Below, piece by piece: positions 12,901 through 42,421 of a DNA stretch of 64,000 bases. The position numbers and the translations under genes are program-made. The stretch lies in contig BRXU01000028.1 of assembly GCA_030267565.1 (NCBI GenBank), positions 955,001 through 1,019,000 on the forward strand, read 5' to 3'. The notes under the pieces are model-generated. The model was not told where the DNA came from. It worked only from the letters and a program-made list of their open reading frames with translations, and did not search any database. This stretch comes from Pleodorina starrii (lineage: Eukaryota > Chlorophyta > Chlorophyceae > Chlamydomonadales > Volvocaceae). Each line of letters opens with the position of its first letter. The stretch's first letter is position 1.

Positions 12901-13395
12901 CTCCAGCAGTCCGTAGTCGAAATCCAGGTTGTAAGGATACCTACGGTTGGACAAGTAACCGGCGCCCATTGAGGCTTTCAAAATTGCAAAGCGCCCGCGG
13001 CAACTGTTGGAACCCACCCCATATGATGGTGCGTTCGCTCTGCCAGCTTCTTCATGTAGTTGCCAATCATCTCCGCAACACGCGCCTCACGCTCCTGTGC
13101 GGGCGCCGCGCTGTGTTATCTCCATCAGCGACCGAGAACCACGGCGGGAAGCGCGGGCGCCGCCTACCTCCTCGGTCAGCTCCGGGTGGGGCTCCACGAC
13201 TGGTAACGCAGTGGATTTGTGGTGCGTGATAACCGGCCCGGCAACTGGCATCGCCTGGTAGGGGGCCACCGCCGTGACATTGAAGGTGTCCGTCTTAAGA
13301 TGAGCGGAGCGAAGGCAGCGAGGCTGCTCCGCCACGGCAGACCGAGACAAAACCGGGGGCATAGCGCAGGAAGTAGCTAGCTCGACTGGGTCCAT
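9975..13395 (-). CDS. SDC1: Serine decarboxylase (PLP-dependent, group II decarboxylase family)
   Basis: Eight exons join perfectly in phase: 13395-13168, 13094-13018, 12940-12820, 12681-12475, 12231-12079, 11289-11108, 10600-10417, 10244-9975, giving 473 residues, close to the plant enzyme length. The enzyme converts serine to ethanolamine with pyridoxal phosphate, feeding phosphatidylethanolamine and choline lipids; related enzymes were once annotated as histidine decarboxylases. Family blocks are all present: [105 protein letters not shown] and a C-terminal VVVMPNIT. The PLP lysine is about residue 309 in SGHK, and the cofactor Asp is about residue 276 in HCDG. No clear transit peptide is seen, and the first 50 residues are unconserved. 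The start is the first in-frame ATG. It is transcribed away from the GCN2 gene. Confidence 0.93.
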
Positions 13396-14651
13396 TTTCG
13401 AGGTGGGCGGGGCCCTTCAGGTCAAAGTGCTCGATCGTAGGACGTGCTTGAAAATTCAAGTCCCGTAAATTGCAATTTCAGGGGTCACCTCAAGAAGCTG
13501 ACGACGCACGTATATACGGGTTACCTCTGTCAGCATCAAGAAGATAATCCGAGGTGATGGTAATTACGAGTACGGCATTTTAGCAGAGCGAACGAAAGAA
13601 CAGGAGACGGTTTTTAAGTTAATGTCACACGCCTCATTTAACAATTTGTTCGGGACCTGAATTTTTTGCGCATATTCCGTCGGGGCACAAATTCGTTTTA
13701 AACAGGTGCGGTCCTCGTAAGTTTGAAGTAATCGAAACAAATTGTGCAAATTTCTACTGTTACCATTTTTGACAATGTGTTTCGTTGTGGCATGATAGAA
13801 CCACGGGTCACCTTGGCGGACACGTAGGGACATTGTGCCTGACAAGGACAGGTAAAGCCCATTCTGAGGCGCGGGCGGGTTGCTTGCACGCGTGTGTAAA
13901 GGAGGTGACTGAAATATGGGGCCCCTGTCGCGAAGCGGGTTTTCGAAAAAAATTGCAGCGTTAGCAACTCTTTCGCCACCAAGGGAGGGGGGTGTTTAAC
14001 CCCTGTTTTCCAGGTTTGCCCTGCCACCTGGCAACACACGCGCGTGCGACATGGCTCCAAGAACACCGTTACTCATGCTAGAATATGGGCGTTTGGATTT
14101 GCTGTAAGCAGTATGCGCCATAACCGGCATGGACCATATCCTGCCCTTTGAAGCCTTCTGTGCTCCTGTCTCCCTTAACCTGTAATCTCGTGGCTTTTGC
14201 CGAAGCTGTCGAGCCGAATGACAGTGCAGTCAAGCTCGTTCGCTGCCAATACTTTACCCCATGGGTTGTTCACAAGGGTGTCGACCATTCAGGGCCTGTG
14301 ACTTGCTGTGACACGGATTGCTAATGGACGAGTCACATCGTTGTTCTTCCGGGATGAAAGCCCTAAGCTCCTGGGGTAACTCAAGAGCAACCTTATGACG
14401 GGCAGCACACGCTGCCGGACATGCCATGGCCAGATTTAAAACTGTGTGCCGAGCTGCGCAACCCCCGACACCACTTTCCAACTTACAACACCATTCATCT
14501 GATCCTGTTCAGGGTACGGCATGCTCGCAGTTGGTTGGTTTTCGGAGTCGCGAGGACCAGCTTTCAGCCAGCTTGCGTGCGCGTTTCTATTTCGTTATAT
14601 ATTGTCCATTCTATCTTTAATCTGGCGACATTCAATTAATGGGCGGAAGCC
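13396..14651. other. Divergent promoter region between serine decarboxylase and GCN2
   Basis: This 1.26 kb lies between two start codons pointing outward, so it must hold both promoters and 5' UTRs. It is clearly more AT-rich than the flanking coding DNA. I could not pick out a convincing TATA box or named operator. Small open frames here show no family features. Confidence 0.6.
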
Positions 14652-31867
<17,216 letters not shown>

Positions 31868-33614
31868 GGAAGCGGTGGGGTCCATCAGAGCGGCAGGAGA
31901 GGGCTGGGCGGCCCCAGCCCGTGCGCGTGGTTGGAGGAACATTGCGAGGGATCAGCACGCAGGGATTGCCAATTCCTGGGAGGAGCTTGCGGGCCCCTGG
32001 GGCTCCCTGCAGAAGGCAGAGCGTTTTTCATGCACGGTGGAGGCGTCATAGAGTCGACTGAGCTGCCGGGACGCCATACGTTCAGGTTCGTTACCAGCAG
32101 TTACTGTATGAAGATATCGGTGCGGTTCATCTACGTTCATTGTATTGGTATAGAGCCCTTGGTCGTTTCCAAGACAGGTTGGTACCACACGGGTAGGTTT
32201 GGGCAACCTTTGGCGGCCGTACAGTATACTTTTGACACTTGGCAACTGCTTTTGTTCTTCACGTGCATATCCCTATAATAGGCATTGCGGGTGGTAAACG
32301 CCTGTAGCTCGATACTAGCACCCGGGCAAGTTCAGGAAAATGTGGTAGTTTGGGGGACCAAGACCTGGCCAGCGGCCGCACACAGTGGTCGGTGTATGGG
32401 TGTAGACCTTTTCCTACGGTTGGGACGGCCTTTACGCGAAAGTGCCAAGTTTTGTCGACCACAGTACGACAGTTAGGACACTGTCGCAAAACAGGACGGC
32501 TCAGTTCCTCTTGCGAAGCCCCAGAAGATTTCGGCCATGAGCATTTTCAAGCAAATTGTTTCGTGTTATAGCAGGCTGTGGTTGCGGTCTTGCAGGGGGG
32601 TTGGGGGTAGTCACGTTGAGCAAGTGGCTAGATTGGTGAGCATGGCTAGCCCTGCGCAGTCAGTGGTGAAGCCGTGTCCTCTGTTTGCGGTGTCGAGGTG
32701 CCCTTGCGGTTGCAGGGGTGCCCTGCCTAGACATGTTCCAAGAGGCCATTGCCAAATGTACGGGCAAACCCGAAAAGGACTAGCAGTGATAACACACTGC
32801 ACGTGCCAGCGGGTAAGAGGACTGCAGTATTGCAGCATTTCACCTCCAGTTGCGTCATTAATCACTACCTACAATAACGGCGCGGTTGGGAACGGCCATA
32901 ACTATCTCGGTGCCCATAGCAGCGAAGTCAAAACCGCCGTACTGAATAGCATTCTGGCCTATTTAGGCGATTCACCGAGAGCTCATCGTAGCATGGCGCC
33001 AAGGAGGCCGCCACACCACACAAAAAAGGGGGGTTACGAAAACGTTTCAGGCCATTCGACATTTCGCGCACGAACCTTCCAACCTAAGCTCCCATAGGCC
33101 ACCGCGCACCCCTGCGCGGCGACACATCACGTTTATTAGCACCCGTGGCATCCGGACTCTACAGTGGAAACGCATCGAGCATGGCACCCAACTTGCAGAG
33201 CCCTTACGAAGTCGCACTGCCACGAAACCAGAGCCGGGCCTACGACACGTAATGCTTAGCTGAAACACCGGTCCTGACGACAGCACCCGCCGCTCCGCTA
33301 TTTCGGTCCTTTAAATACAGTCCGTATAAAATTTCACCAGTAACACTACGGTATATATTTATGTAGCGAATTGCAGGCACACAGGGTGTGGCAAGGTGTT
33401 CAGTGGCCCTTACGACCGACGATGACATGCACTCGCCCGCGTCCGTCAGCACAAGCGGGTCGCTGCTAGAGCTGAGCAGTCCACCTGCGCCATATCCAAA
33501 TGCTACTCCCCGGCATACTCTTACATAATGACATCATGCGCACGCCCGGTGAACCGCTAGTACGGTATCCCATTAATCCAAACCTGGTCCCGCCGTCGCG
33601 AGCAGTGAACTTGT
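31868..33614. other. Convergent intergenic region after GCN2
   Basis: GCN2 ends on the left and the PARP-like gene ends on the right, so this 1.7 kb holds two 3' UTRs. Base composition falls toward AT-rich after about 32050. No coding exon, RNA gene or repeat array was recognised. Confidence 0.5.
33531..33535 (-). promoter_or_regulatory. Candidate poly(A) signal (TGTAA) of the PARP-like gene
   Basis: TGTAA on the minus strand about 80 bases after the stop codon at 33615. Assigned by motif and distance only. Confidence 0.45.
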
Positions 33615-36600
33615 TCAATCGAAGTGCACGATGTACTCCGGGTAGGCCTGCATCGCGGCGCACCGCAGCGAGACCGCCAGGTCGTCTGCGTACACCTTGC
33701 ACACGTCCCAGGCGGGGTCCGCCGCGGCCGCCGGAACGGCCCGCGGCACGCGCGCAGGCCCGGCCGCGGCCCTGCGCTCCATCGACGCGGCCACAACGGC
33801 CGTGTCCAGCACTGAGTCCGCGTTGTCATCACTGCCGCCAATCGCCATATTGCCGAGCATTACGCGGCACAGCAGCAGCGCGCCGCCTTTGCCAGGGAAG
33901 TCCGGCGAAGTGCGCCTGCCGGGTGCCTCCATGGCGGCGGGCTGGGATGAACCCGAAGCTGAGCGGTCCGGAAGCGGCGCCGCCGGCACCTGCGCGCTGG
34001 CCGCCGACGCTACCGCCGAGCTGGTGGCCGGTTCCTCGCCCGTGCCTTCGCTGAGGCTCTGCTGAGCGCGAACTGCAGCGTGGGCAAAGTGACGGCGATA
34101 TGCCATGAGCGACTTTAGGGGTCATGTCACAAGGGCTTGCGGTCAGGTGGATACCGTACTAGCTACCGAGAGGACCCAGATCCCGGATAGGGTCCTGCAA
34201 AGCTGCAATGTGAGCAACACTAAATAGCATGAACCAGCAAGCACACCGCTCGTCACAGGCACACCAGACTCGCAGAGTGGGTTTCCTTCGTCAGTCAGCG
34301 CACCAGAGCCGAAGAGCCGCGGGAACATGGACCACATGCGCAGGGGCCTGTCGCCGACGCCCGCGGCGTGCCGGGCCTGCCCGACTACCGGCGCTGGCGC
34401 CGTTTCGGCCTGCCCGCCCTCCGCCGCCGCTACAGCTGCTTCCGGATGCGTCGGGTCAACCGCTTGGTGGACCTCCTGCCCCTGCATCTCCCGGCGCGCC
34501 TCCACTGCTTGGTCGACAGCCACAGCAGCGTTCGCCACGAAAACCGTGGTACCCTTCCTGGAAAACGGGATTGCTACGACGCCTGAATCAGTTGAGGAGG
34601 CCAAGACCACCAAGGTCTTATTCCAGTACTGCTTATGAGATCATGTCGCCAACGCGTGGCTTGGTGCACAGTGCTCACTGCCTTGGGTCCGCCGGGAACG
34701 CATCGTACGGTGGCCCAATCTATCAATACTCACATCAGGGGCACACGCTGCCTTGCGTGTCACACCCCGCTTTGGCCTCTATCGATTCCCTTATCCTCAC
34801 CCGCTGGACGCCAGTGCGCTGAAACCCTTCACGATGACCTTGTCGAGGTCATGCGTGGAGAGACCACACCAGAGGTACCGCTCCTCGGGCGCCAGGTTCT
34901 CGGCCCTCCTGGGGAAGAGCGCGGGGGGTGGGATGCCGCAGAAGTTTGCTCACACTGTTCAGCAGTAGGCAGACAAGCAGCCCTTCGGTAAGCGATTGAG
35001 ACTATGCATCGACAGATATGTTACATCCGCTGTGGCAATTTCAATCCATCCAACGCCTGTATGCCTGTTAAGTGTCACGGTACCTGCGCGTGCTGTTTCC
35101 TAGGCGCTGCTCCCATTGCTTTCCCGACAGGTAGCCCGCAGCACAGCACTGACCGAACGCCCAAGATTTCCGTCCGGACTTGCCTGTCGACGTAACGGGT
35201 CCACAGCCGCCAGTTCTGGACTCGCTCCACGCGGACCAGGCGCTCTAGGGGAATGCCGCCGTCCTGCGGTATGGTAAGGGCAGTGCACAATCATCGTAAC
35301 CGTAGATCAATCAAGCTGCCAAGACAAGAGCGGTCCACTCGGGTCAGACTACGGCTTGTTGCCGGTCTAGCGCGCTTTGGGGAATGCAGCGACAGGTTGC
35401 CACCAGAACGGCCGCACTGGCAGCACTGGCGTATCTACGCTGGCACGGGGTGCTGTCGCGGTACGGGGAAACCCAGATGGTAGCAGACCCACCTACCTCG
35501 AACCGCGTGCACACGCGCTCCAGCTCCTCCACCCCGTGGGCAGCCTTGTTCGCGGCTGCGACATCCGTGCTGCCGGAGGCTCCGGGCGCCGCTGCAACCT
35601 CCGGCTGGCTGGCAGAACAGAGGAGCGCGTCGATGTACTTCTTAGCCTGTTGCAGCGAAGTTGCACAGGCGGTGGCGTTACGGTAGCCGCTATGCATAGC
35701 CTGGGCGCTCATAAAGCTCATGCAATGCTCCCGCCTGACAGCATTGGATGAGCAAGTGCGGCACGCCCAAAGACGCAGGTAACCCTGCTCTGCAATGAGC
35801 GCCAGAACTGCCCCTGATTGACCGACTCGGTGCATGATCGATGCTTGGCTGCAGCAACGGGCCCGCATGAGGTGCATACCCACCTTCGGGGCCAGGTTGC
35901 ACGCGTCCTCCACGTCACCGTTGCAAAAGCACAGCAGCGCCTTGGCAACGCTTGGGCTTATGTCGCCTTGGACCAGCTTCCTGATGTCCGCCCGGCGCAG
36001 GCTGGGGGCCGCAGCGCTGACGGTGCCAGCCATTGGGTCGCCTGCGCAAGGAGTCAGAGCGGCTAGTAGCTTTGGATAAGGGCTAGTACAATGCAGCCCA
36101 AGCATAGGATACGAGTTTTGGGCTGTCCACGATGAAACCCTCAGTGCAAAGTGCAGCGCCATGCCATCCAACCGAAACCGTGCACTGACCCATGTACACC
36201 GTGTTGGCACGCAGCACGAAAACAGCGCTGCAAGCAATGAAGGCGTGCACTAGTTATCTGGCAAAGCGGCAACCCACATAGATTGTACTGATGTTGATCA
36301 AGTCACGTGGCACGTAACCTCATCCCGCTAGCTGGGAGTCCCCCAAGCGCGTACGCCAGCACAGCAAACACGTCAGGTACCTTTGCGACGACAAAACTGG
36401 ATTCGTCGATGCATTACCTGCCGGCCTCGACTTACCTTCCAGCGGCAACACATACTTCTTGACGCCGACCCCTTCAGAAGCGCTGAAAGGCTCCCAGTAC
36501 GGTGGGGGCCCGGCGATCAGCGGCCTATGATAAACGAGAACGCCGCGTGGGGTTCCGGCGCAGTCCTCCGTCCTCTGGTTCTCCCGGTCTGCTGTTTCGG

Positions 36601-37111
36601 GATCGGTTGCGGCTTGTCGGTTGGACTGAAGCTCTGCTTGCAAGTTCAATTGGGCAACGCACCCTCTTCTTCATCTGACGAGAAGTCAATAAGGACAGCG
36701 CGGCGTGGGCGATGAGACTGCGCAATAACCAGGTCATCCTCCTGCGAAATGACCTGCTCCTCCTCGCAGTTGCCAAACTGGTCAGTCTCCACATCTGAGT
36801 CGTCCACGCGAGGTTGGAAGCGCCATGAGGGCGTCTTGGCTGTTACGACGGCACTGAGACTGGGCCGCGCTTTCTGGCGTGCGTTGCATGCTGCCCTGGT
36901 GGTTGAAGAGGGCGTGGCCTGCAAATATCAGCAGAGATAATTGAAGAGGTCCTGGTGGTTGGCTGAAAATCAATAGCATGTCGAGAGGTGTCGAGACCCC
37001 ATCAAGCAGAACCATCGGACATCAGCATAAGTCAGCAGGGTGCGAATCCCCTTGCAAACTTCCTGAGAAGTATCCAGCTACTGACACAACCATATTTTCC
37101 CAGCTCACCAT
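33615..37111 (-). CDS. PARP-like ADP-ribosyltransferase fold protein with degenerate active site
   Basis: Proposed exons: 37111-37109 (ATG only), 36918-36663, 36591-36436, 36041-35884, 35700-35497, 35263-35154, 34908-34801, 34557-34257, 34112-33615; about 597 residues, all in phase. The N-terminus is acidic and low in complexity. Residues of about 140-191 (ISPSVAKALLCFCNGDVEDA) resemble a UBA or CUE helical bundle. The C-terminal half follows the PARP catalytic order: RLVRVERVQNWRLWTRY, EERYLWCGLSTHDLDKVI, VKGFSALASSGKGT, GALLLCRVMLGN and a final AYPEYIVHFD. Known PARPs use a His-Tyr-Glu triad. Here HGT is replaced by WCGL and neither candidate for the YFA block (TVFVANA or RRHFAHA) has Tyr, while the final Glu in PEYIV is kept. 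It may therefore be inactive, or a mono-ADP-ribose binder or reader. The junction 34257/34112, the first intron and the ATG-only exon are the weakest parts. Confidence 0.65.
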
Positions 37112-37880
37112 TTTGTGCGCCCGTTAGCAAGTCGGTCTCGTGTGTATACAATTTATTACGGATAAGCTGCTATCTATGAGCGAAATGTCCAAAGTTGGTA
37201 TTGAATTTATGAGGTAAATGTTTATCATAAAGGCGGATGAATGCGGAAAGAAGAGTCCAAGTAGGGACAAAGGGAAATTTTGGATCCATGCTGAGGCAGT
37301 CGTGCTGCGCCATTGCATAACTTCAATGAGTCGGGCCCCGCCACAACGGGTATTTCCGGAAAGACCAAGCATTGTATTTAGTTTTCACAGTGCCATATGG
37401 GTTCACGGACGGACGCGGAGTTCACGAGTCCTGCAGTTGATGGAAATGCCGCATTTGCACCCTGCCATGGATGCTCCCTCGTTATGGTCGTCGCCACCTG
37501 CAGCAACACACGAGATGCTCGACACTCATTCAGGACCAGTGTCAAGCGGGGGCCGATCGGGAGCGGAGGCGAGCTCAGCGAGGGCCGCAGCACCGACAGT
37601 GAGGGGCGGGGAGTGAGGAGGAGGAGGAGGACGGCGACCGGGGCAGCGAGGGCGGAGGGGATAGCAGCAAAGTGGCGGTACGGTTGCGCGACTCCACAAA
37701 ATAGTTTCGTCCAAGGCGCTTGACTTACAAAGTATGGGACTGCACGACGATTGCCCCTTGGTACGGTACTTCAAACAACAATAAATCCAACCATCCTCGC
37801 GGAGAACGATGTATATACATATTTGCGGGCTTAAAAAATGGAAGCCGGTAGCATTACATAGCCCGACGGATAGGGCAGGC
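37112..37880. other. Divergent promoter region between the PARP-like and F-box-like genes
   Basis: AT-richer DNA between two outward start codons. A TATATA-containing stretch lies at about 37811-37822, overlapping an upstream in-frame ATG at 37809. This may be a core promoter element for the plus-strand gene, which is one reason for preferring the start at 37881. Confidence 0.45.
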
Positions 37881-40837
37881 ATGTTGTCCCTGCTCGACGT
37901 TCTCGGGAAGCTCAGCGTCCCCGAGCAAGAGTGCTTCCTTGACGAGCTGGGAAGGGACGGAGCAGCTGCCCTCGGGCGAGCCCGCCTTGTCTGCAGGGCA
38001 TTTAAAGAGCTTGTGGATGGCAGCGTCCGGCAAATGGAGCTGCGCTTGGCACCGAAGCACAAGGCGCTGTTGGAGGCCGGGCGGGCGCCTCCGGCCCTTC
38101 CCCGCTGCAACACGCTGAAGCTAACCCTGCTTGTGATGGAAGGATGGGAGGCTGAGACGAATGCGGCCTTGCTGCGGCTGTTCGTCCTAAGGCTGCGACA
38201 GGACGTTCGAGAGCGCATCACGTGTCTGGTGGTGTACCCGGACCGTCGCTTCAAGGGCGTGTGCCTTGCCATCTCCGACGTCCTCACCTACCTGCCGGCC
38301 CTCACCAACGTCCAGCTTCGCCTGTACGAAATCGGCCAGCTCGAGCCCCTACAGTGGCAGGTGCTGCATGAGACGCTGGCGACGCTTCCCCGCCTGGAGT
38401 CCCTGTCGGTGACGAGCCTGCCGGACGGTGCCTTGGCTGGGGTGGCGCGCGGTGCCCTCGGGAAGCGCTTGAAGTACTTGGCCTTCTTGCCTGACCCAAG
38501 CACGCCCGAGGGGGACTTCCGCAGCCTGGCAGAGATGGAGCAGCTAACGGAGCTCAAGGTTGACTGGCTTTTGTGGGGACACGATCTCGACATGCTGCTA
38601 GAGAGCCTTCCACCCCAGCTGCAGAAGCTTGAATTGCCGTACTTATTCATGACCCTGAACGCTGGCACCATCTCAACAGTGGAGGCATTCAAGTACTGTT
38701 GGGACGACGACCAAACGGCGCGGCTGCTGCGCTGCCGGGCGATGGACCGCCGTCTGGACCGCCTTAAACTAAAGAAAATTTCCGTTTCACAGGCGGGGCG
38801 GCCCGCCTTGGCAGAGTTGGTCCGTCGCTGCGACGTGGTAGAGGTGGACGAGGTGCACATCGAGCCGGGAGTTACTGAGGACGCCATCCGCGCGACCTTG
38901 CAGGTATTTTGGGCATTTTCATTCGCGTTTTTATAGGGAATTTATTCGTTCACAAAACGATAAGTCGTCGGCAATTCGGGGGTTTCGGCTCCGGAAATAA
39001 AATGGAATTTGCTTTAGGAGCTACATCCATACATTTAGATTCCTGGGCATAAGCGGATAACATAAGACCGGCTCACTTGTTCGGCATGTCCAATCAAGCT
39101 ATTGGGCTCTAACGCTACCAGGATCAATGTATCCTGTACATCCAGCATCGATCTATCCAGCACATACCGGTTGACGTCGGGTTTTAAATTCCCTGCTCGT
39201 GACCATTTCTTTCTCGGCATGCTATTGAAGCACTAAAGTGACTCCTAATATTTCACCAGTGATGGCATCCTGAATAGCGCTGAGGGCAATGGCGGCATAA
39301 CAACACACAGCCATTCTTGAAGCTGCGACCGCAACTTGTGACAGCCCACAGCAATGTCATGTCGCCAGCATGCGTGCTCACAATAATGCGCGATGTGCGC
39401 AAACATCAGTGATCGTGGCATCGACGGTGGCCGACGACGGCGGGCGATTCCATCGCGTTCCCAGATGGTCGGCGGCGCGACCCAGCTAGACGTCAGGGTT
39501 TGAAATCCCTAGTTTTCCGCGACCCGTCAGTGCGAGGGATTTTGTAGTTCGTTAATTGCGGGTGTTTAGAGTAGGTGCAAGAATAAAATTTCGCTGCGCC
39601 ATGGGTGATAAGACACATACACGGCAAACCGTTTGGAGACACGAACTACCGACGACGAAATGTCCTCGCTCCCCTTACCCCTCACATGCATAACCCCTTT
39701 GCCCCGCAGCTACTACAGCGCTGGCCACGGCGGTTCGGAGTCTTCTTACAGTATAACAAGCACGACAAGTATGCCTATCTCGCGGTGCCATGGCGAGGCG
39801 AGCCACTCGCACAGCCTGCTGCAAGCCGGCTGCTGCCACAGCTACACCGACAGCACGGGGAGGGGCAGGAGCTCCAGGACGAGCGGGTCCTGAAGTCCCG
39901 GATGTGGTTCGCAATCGGGTGCCGCATCAATGCGATACCCAATACTTGGTACAGTGGGATCCAGCAGGCTCCATGCAACACGAATGCCAGCGAAGGCAGA
40001 AAGAGCAGCGGCATCAGCAGCACCGATGCCAGCAGTTATGACACCAAGGTGGTGCTGCTGCGCGGCCCACGGGTCGCACAGCTGGTTTCGGAGCCTGAGC
40101 TTCTGGACGCCTGGCTGCGGAACCAGTGGGGAGATGCCCTGGCGGCTGCGCGCTGGGAGGGCTACCGAGACACGACGCCGTACGCATCTCTAGTAGATTA
40201 TACGGACTCTGATGGGAGATACCTCACCCTCCCCGAGCTGCAGGCGGTGCTTGTGTGCTTTCCCCACCCCATGCTGGTTCGGTGCTTTAGGGACGTGGCG
40301 GCTTCTTCTTCACCCTATGAACAGCCCGCCATCCAGGTGGTTCCCGTGCCCAAGGAGCAGTACGAAGGGAGCTACCTCGGCGAGTACGAGGCGCCCGATG
40401 CATACCTTGCATTGGTGCGCGCTGTGGGCGAGGTGGGTGAGACTGGACCAAGTGCACTTGTGTGGGATGCCTAAGGGCTGTAGGTGGGACAATGGCAGGG
40501 TGAAATGCGGGGGAGACAATCAAAGGGTCGGGTTCATTACAGAAAGTGTGAAGGCTACCATATGAGCGCGCGTGGAATTGAAGCCGCTGATGAGCAAAGG
40601 ATCACAAAGCATTTGAAGGCGACATGCATGACCCATGAACTTCCCGGGGTCCTCTTGGGGGGTACCATCCGCGTACAGGTGATCGACAGGCTGTGGGCCG
40701 AGGTCTGCAGCGAGGCAGCGGCGGCCCCCGGCGGCACTCGTGACAGGATCGCAGCGCAGCTCCACCGGATAAGCCGTGTGAGCAGCCACTTTACGGATCT
40801 GCTTGGCAAACAGACCGACATCCACATGTTTCTATGA
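37881..40837 (+). CDS. F-box/leucine-rich-like protein of unknown function
   Basis: Proposed exons 37881-38903, 39710-40432 and 40547-40837, all phase 0, giving 678 residues. An in-frame ATG at 37809 would add 24 residues, but that stretch has intergenic base composition. Near the start, RLVCRAFKELVDGSVRQMEL resembles the end of an F-box as seen in expanded volvocine families. Weak leucine-rich units follow (LTNVQLRLYEI, LPRLESLSVTSLP, LTELKVDWLLW, LQKLELPYLF). F-box proteins normally link substrates to an SCF ubiquitin ligase, but the first half of the box is not clear, so this role is only a guess. Exon 2 encodes a mixed globular segment (WPRRFGVFLQYN, WLRNQWGDALAAARWEGY). If the donor at 40433 is not used, the frame stops at 40474 and the third exon drops out. 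I do not recognise a specific family. Confidence 0.6.
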
Positions 40838-42421
40838 GGCACTGCTCCTGGGTACCGCGCTACCGCCGTATCCGACCGCGTCCGCGTCGGGACATATGGG
40901 TAGGAAACCAGGTATGTAGCAGTCTGGACGTGAAAGCACGCCTAGCCCGTGGGCGTCTGGAGTGCCCGCCCGATTCATGACAACACGCATGGATTAGACA
41001 GCATGTACGGACAACGGTGAAGCAGCGACCTGGTTCAGATGGAGAGTGTTCCGGGGCGGCTGTTATACCTGCGCGGCTGTTACATAGGGGTGCAGGGCGC
41101 TTGGGTTCTCCTGCTTGCCCAAGAGAACAAATGGGACCAGGTACGCACCACGCACGACCGACAGGGTCGGTCGGCAAGCTAGCAAGGCGCGGGCTGCACT
41201 GCTGGTTGCTCAGCGTCGCGCTCGTGGGGTGGGGTTATACTGTCATAACTCTTTTGGGCTAGATCAAGGGTGGTGGTGGTGCGGTGCCGTGTGTAGCATC
41301 CTGGGCAGCATCCGAGGTGTCGAATGACTGGGTGGGCATCTGCCGATCGGGCCTTTGCTGAACACGTGGATACAAGCATACAACATCGTGTTGTGCCATG
41401 CTTACGGAGTTGGGTTCCGATATACGGTGGCGTGTCGCTCTTGGTCTGTAACCCGGGCGCATGTGCTGCAGAGTGTTAGTCGGGGTGTTAGTCGGGGTTG
41501 AGGCGCACACGCACAAAGTGTTCGCTCGAGGTCTCGAACTGGAGCACTTGTTCGGTCTGTGGGGAGCGAGCCCCTGGGGGGAGTGTTTGTGCTGACATGC
41601 GGCCATCTGTGTCCGTCTTGGATGGGAAGAGAATCAAGACACGCTCGGAGGAAAGTGCAACAAGACCAGACACACCGAGTCATCCGCACAGGTTGGTGTG
41701 TCGGGTGGCGGGTGCACTCAGCATACATGGCTCTGCGTCAGCAGTTCGGTGAAGGCGTCCATTCAGGGGCGGTTACCTCGTTGCGTGAAATGGGATTCAT
41801 GAAATTGGTGATGGTCGATTGTGATTGTAGGGATTTGCTGGATAGGCCGCGACGGATCCCGAAAGATATCTGCTTGTGGGGGGCCCGACCCATGGGGCTC
41901 GGAACAGAACAGCTCGTTTCTTCTCGGATACCAGACCGTGAGTCTGCTAGAATTCATGATTTCTAAAACGAGCTTCTCATTCGGGTTATTTTAACCCAGC
42001 AACCGCGAAACTGTACGAATATCTGTTGTAGATAACCAAACTTCTCCAGTACGCAGCACCGGATAGTTTAGATACGCGCTGAAGTTACATCATACGTGTA
42101 AGATGTGCATGTGAAGAAATCCCTCCTACGCGACCTGCGTGAAGCCACGCCACCCACGCCTACCCCAAACCCGACAGACGCCCCGTACTGCCACCTGGCA
42201 AATGAATTGCTCCCGATGCTCTTAAAGGAAGCTTGATGACGTTCTGATAGGGTGTACAGTGAATTTAAGCCTGTGCCTCGGTTGTCTTTTAAACGTTGTG
42301 ACAGCCGTTTCATGCTTGAGGACGTGCCATCATATATGCAGTCAGCTGACTTGTTATAGGATACGAAGGTGGAGCCGGTGGACAAGGGGTGCTCGCTTGG
42401 GCTGAACGCTTGGCGGACAAG
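40838..42421. other. Intergenic region before the bestrophin gene
   Basis: No exon could be supported. It contains one copy of a dispersed element at about 40939-40985 that recurs at about 49176-49222. A TGTAA at 41447-41451 could serve the upstream gene but is 600 bases away. An open frame at 41559-41966 has no recognisable domain. Confidence 0.45.
40939..40985 (+). repeat. Dispersed intergenic element, copy 1
   Basis: About 45 bases matching 49176-49222 in the same orientation with roughly six substitutions. The shared core ends in TCATGACAACAC. Confidence 0.7.

Noticed and set aside
36646..36662. A 26-base intron in the PARP-like gene ending near 36637
   Set aside because: Too short for an algal intron; the acceptor at 36592 gives a 71-base intron with matching phase.
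37038..37060. tRNA T-loop-like sequence GGGTGCGAATCCCC
   Set aside because: No matching acceptor stem, D-loop or anticodon arm could be drawn around it.
42389..42421. Upstream extension of the bestrophin frame
   Set aside because: It contains no ATG; the first ATG in frame is 42422 and opens a typical transit peptide.
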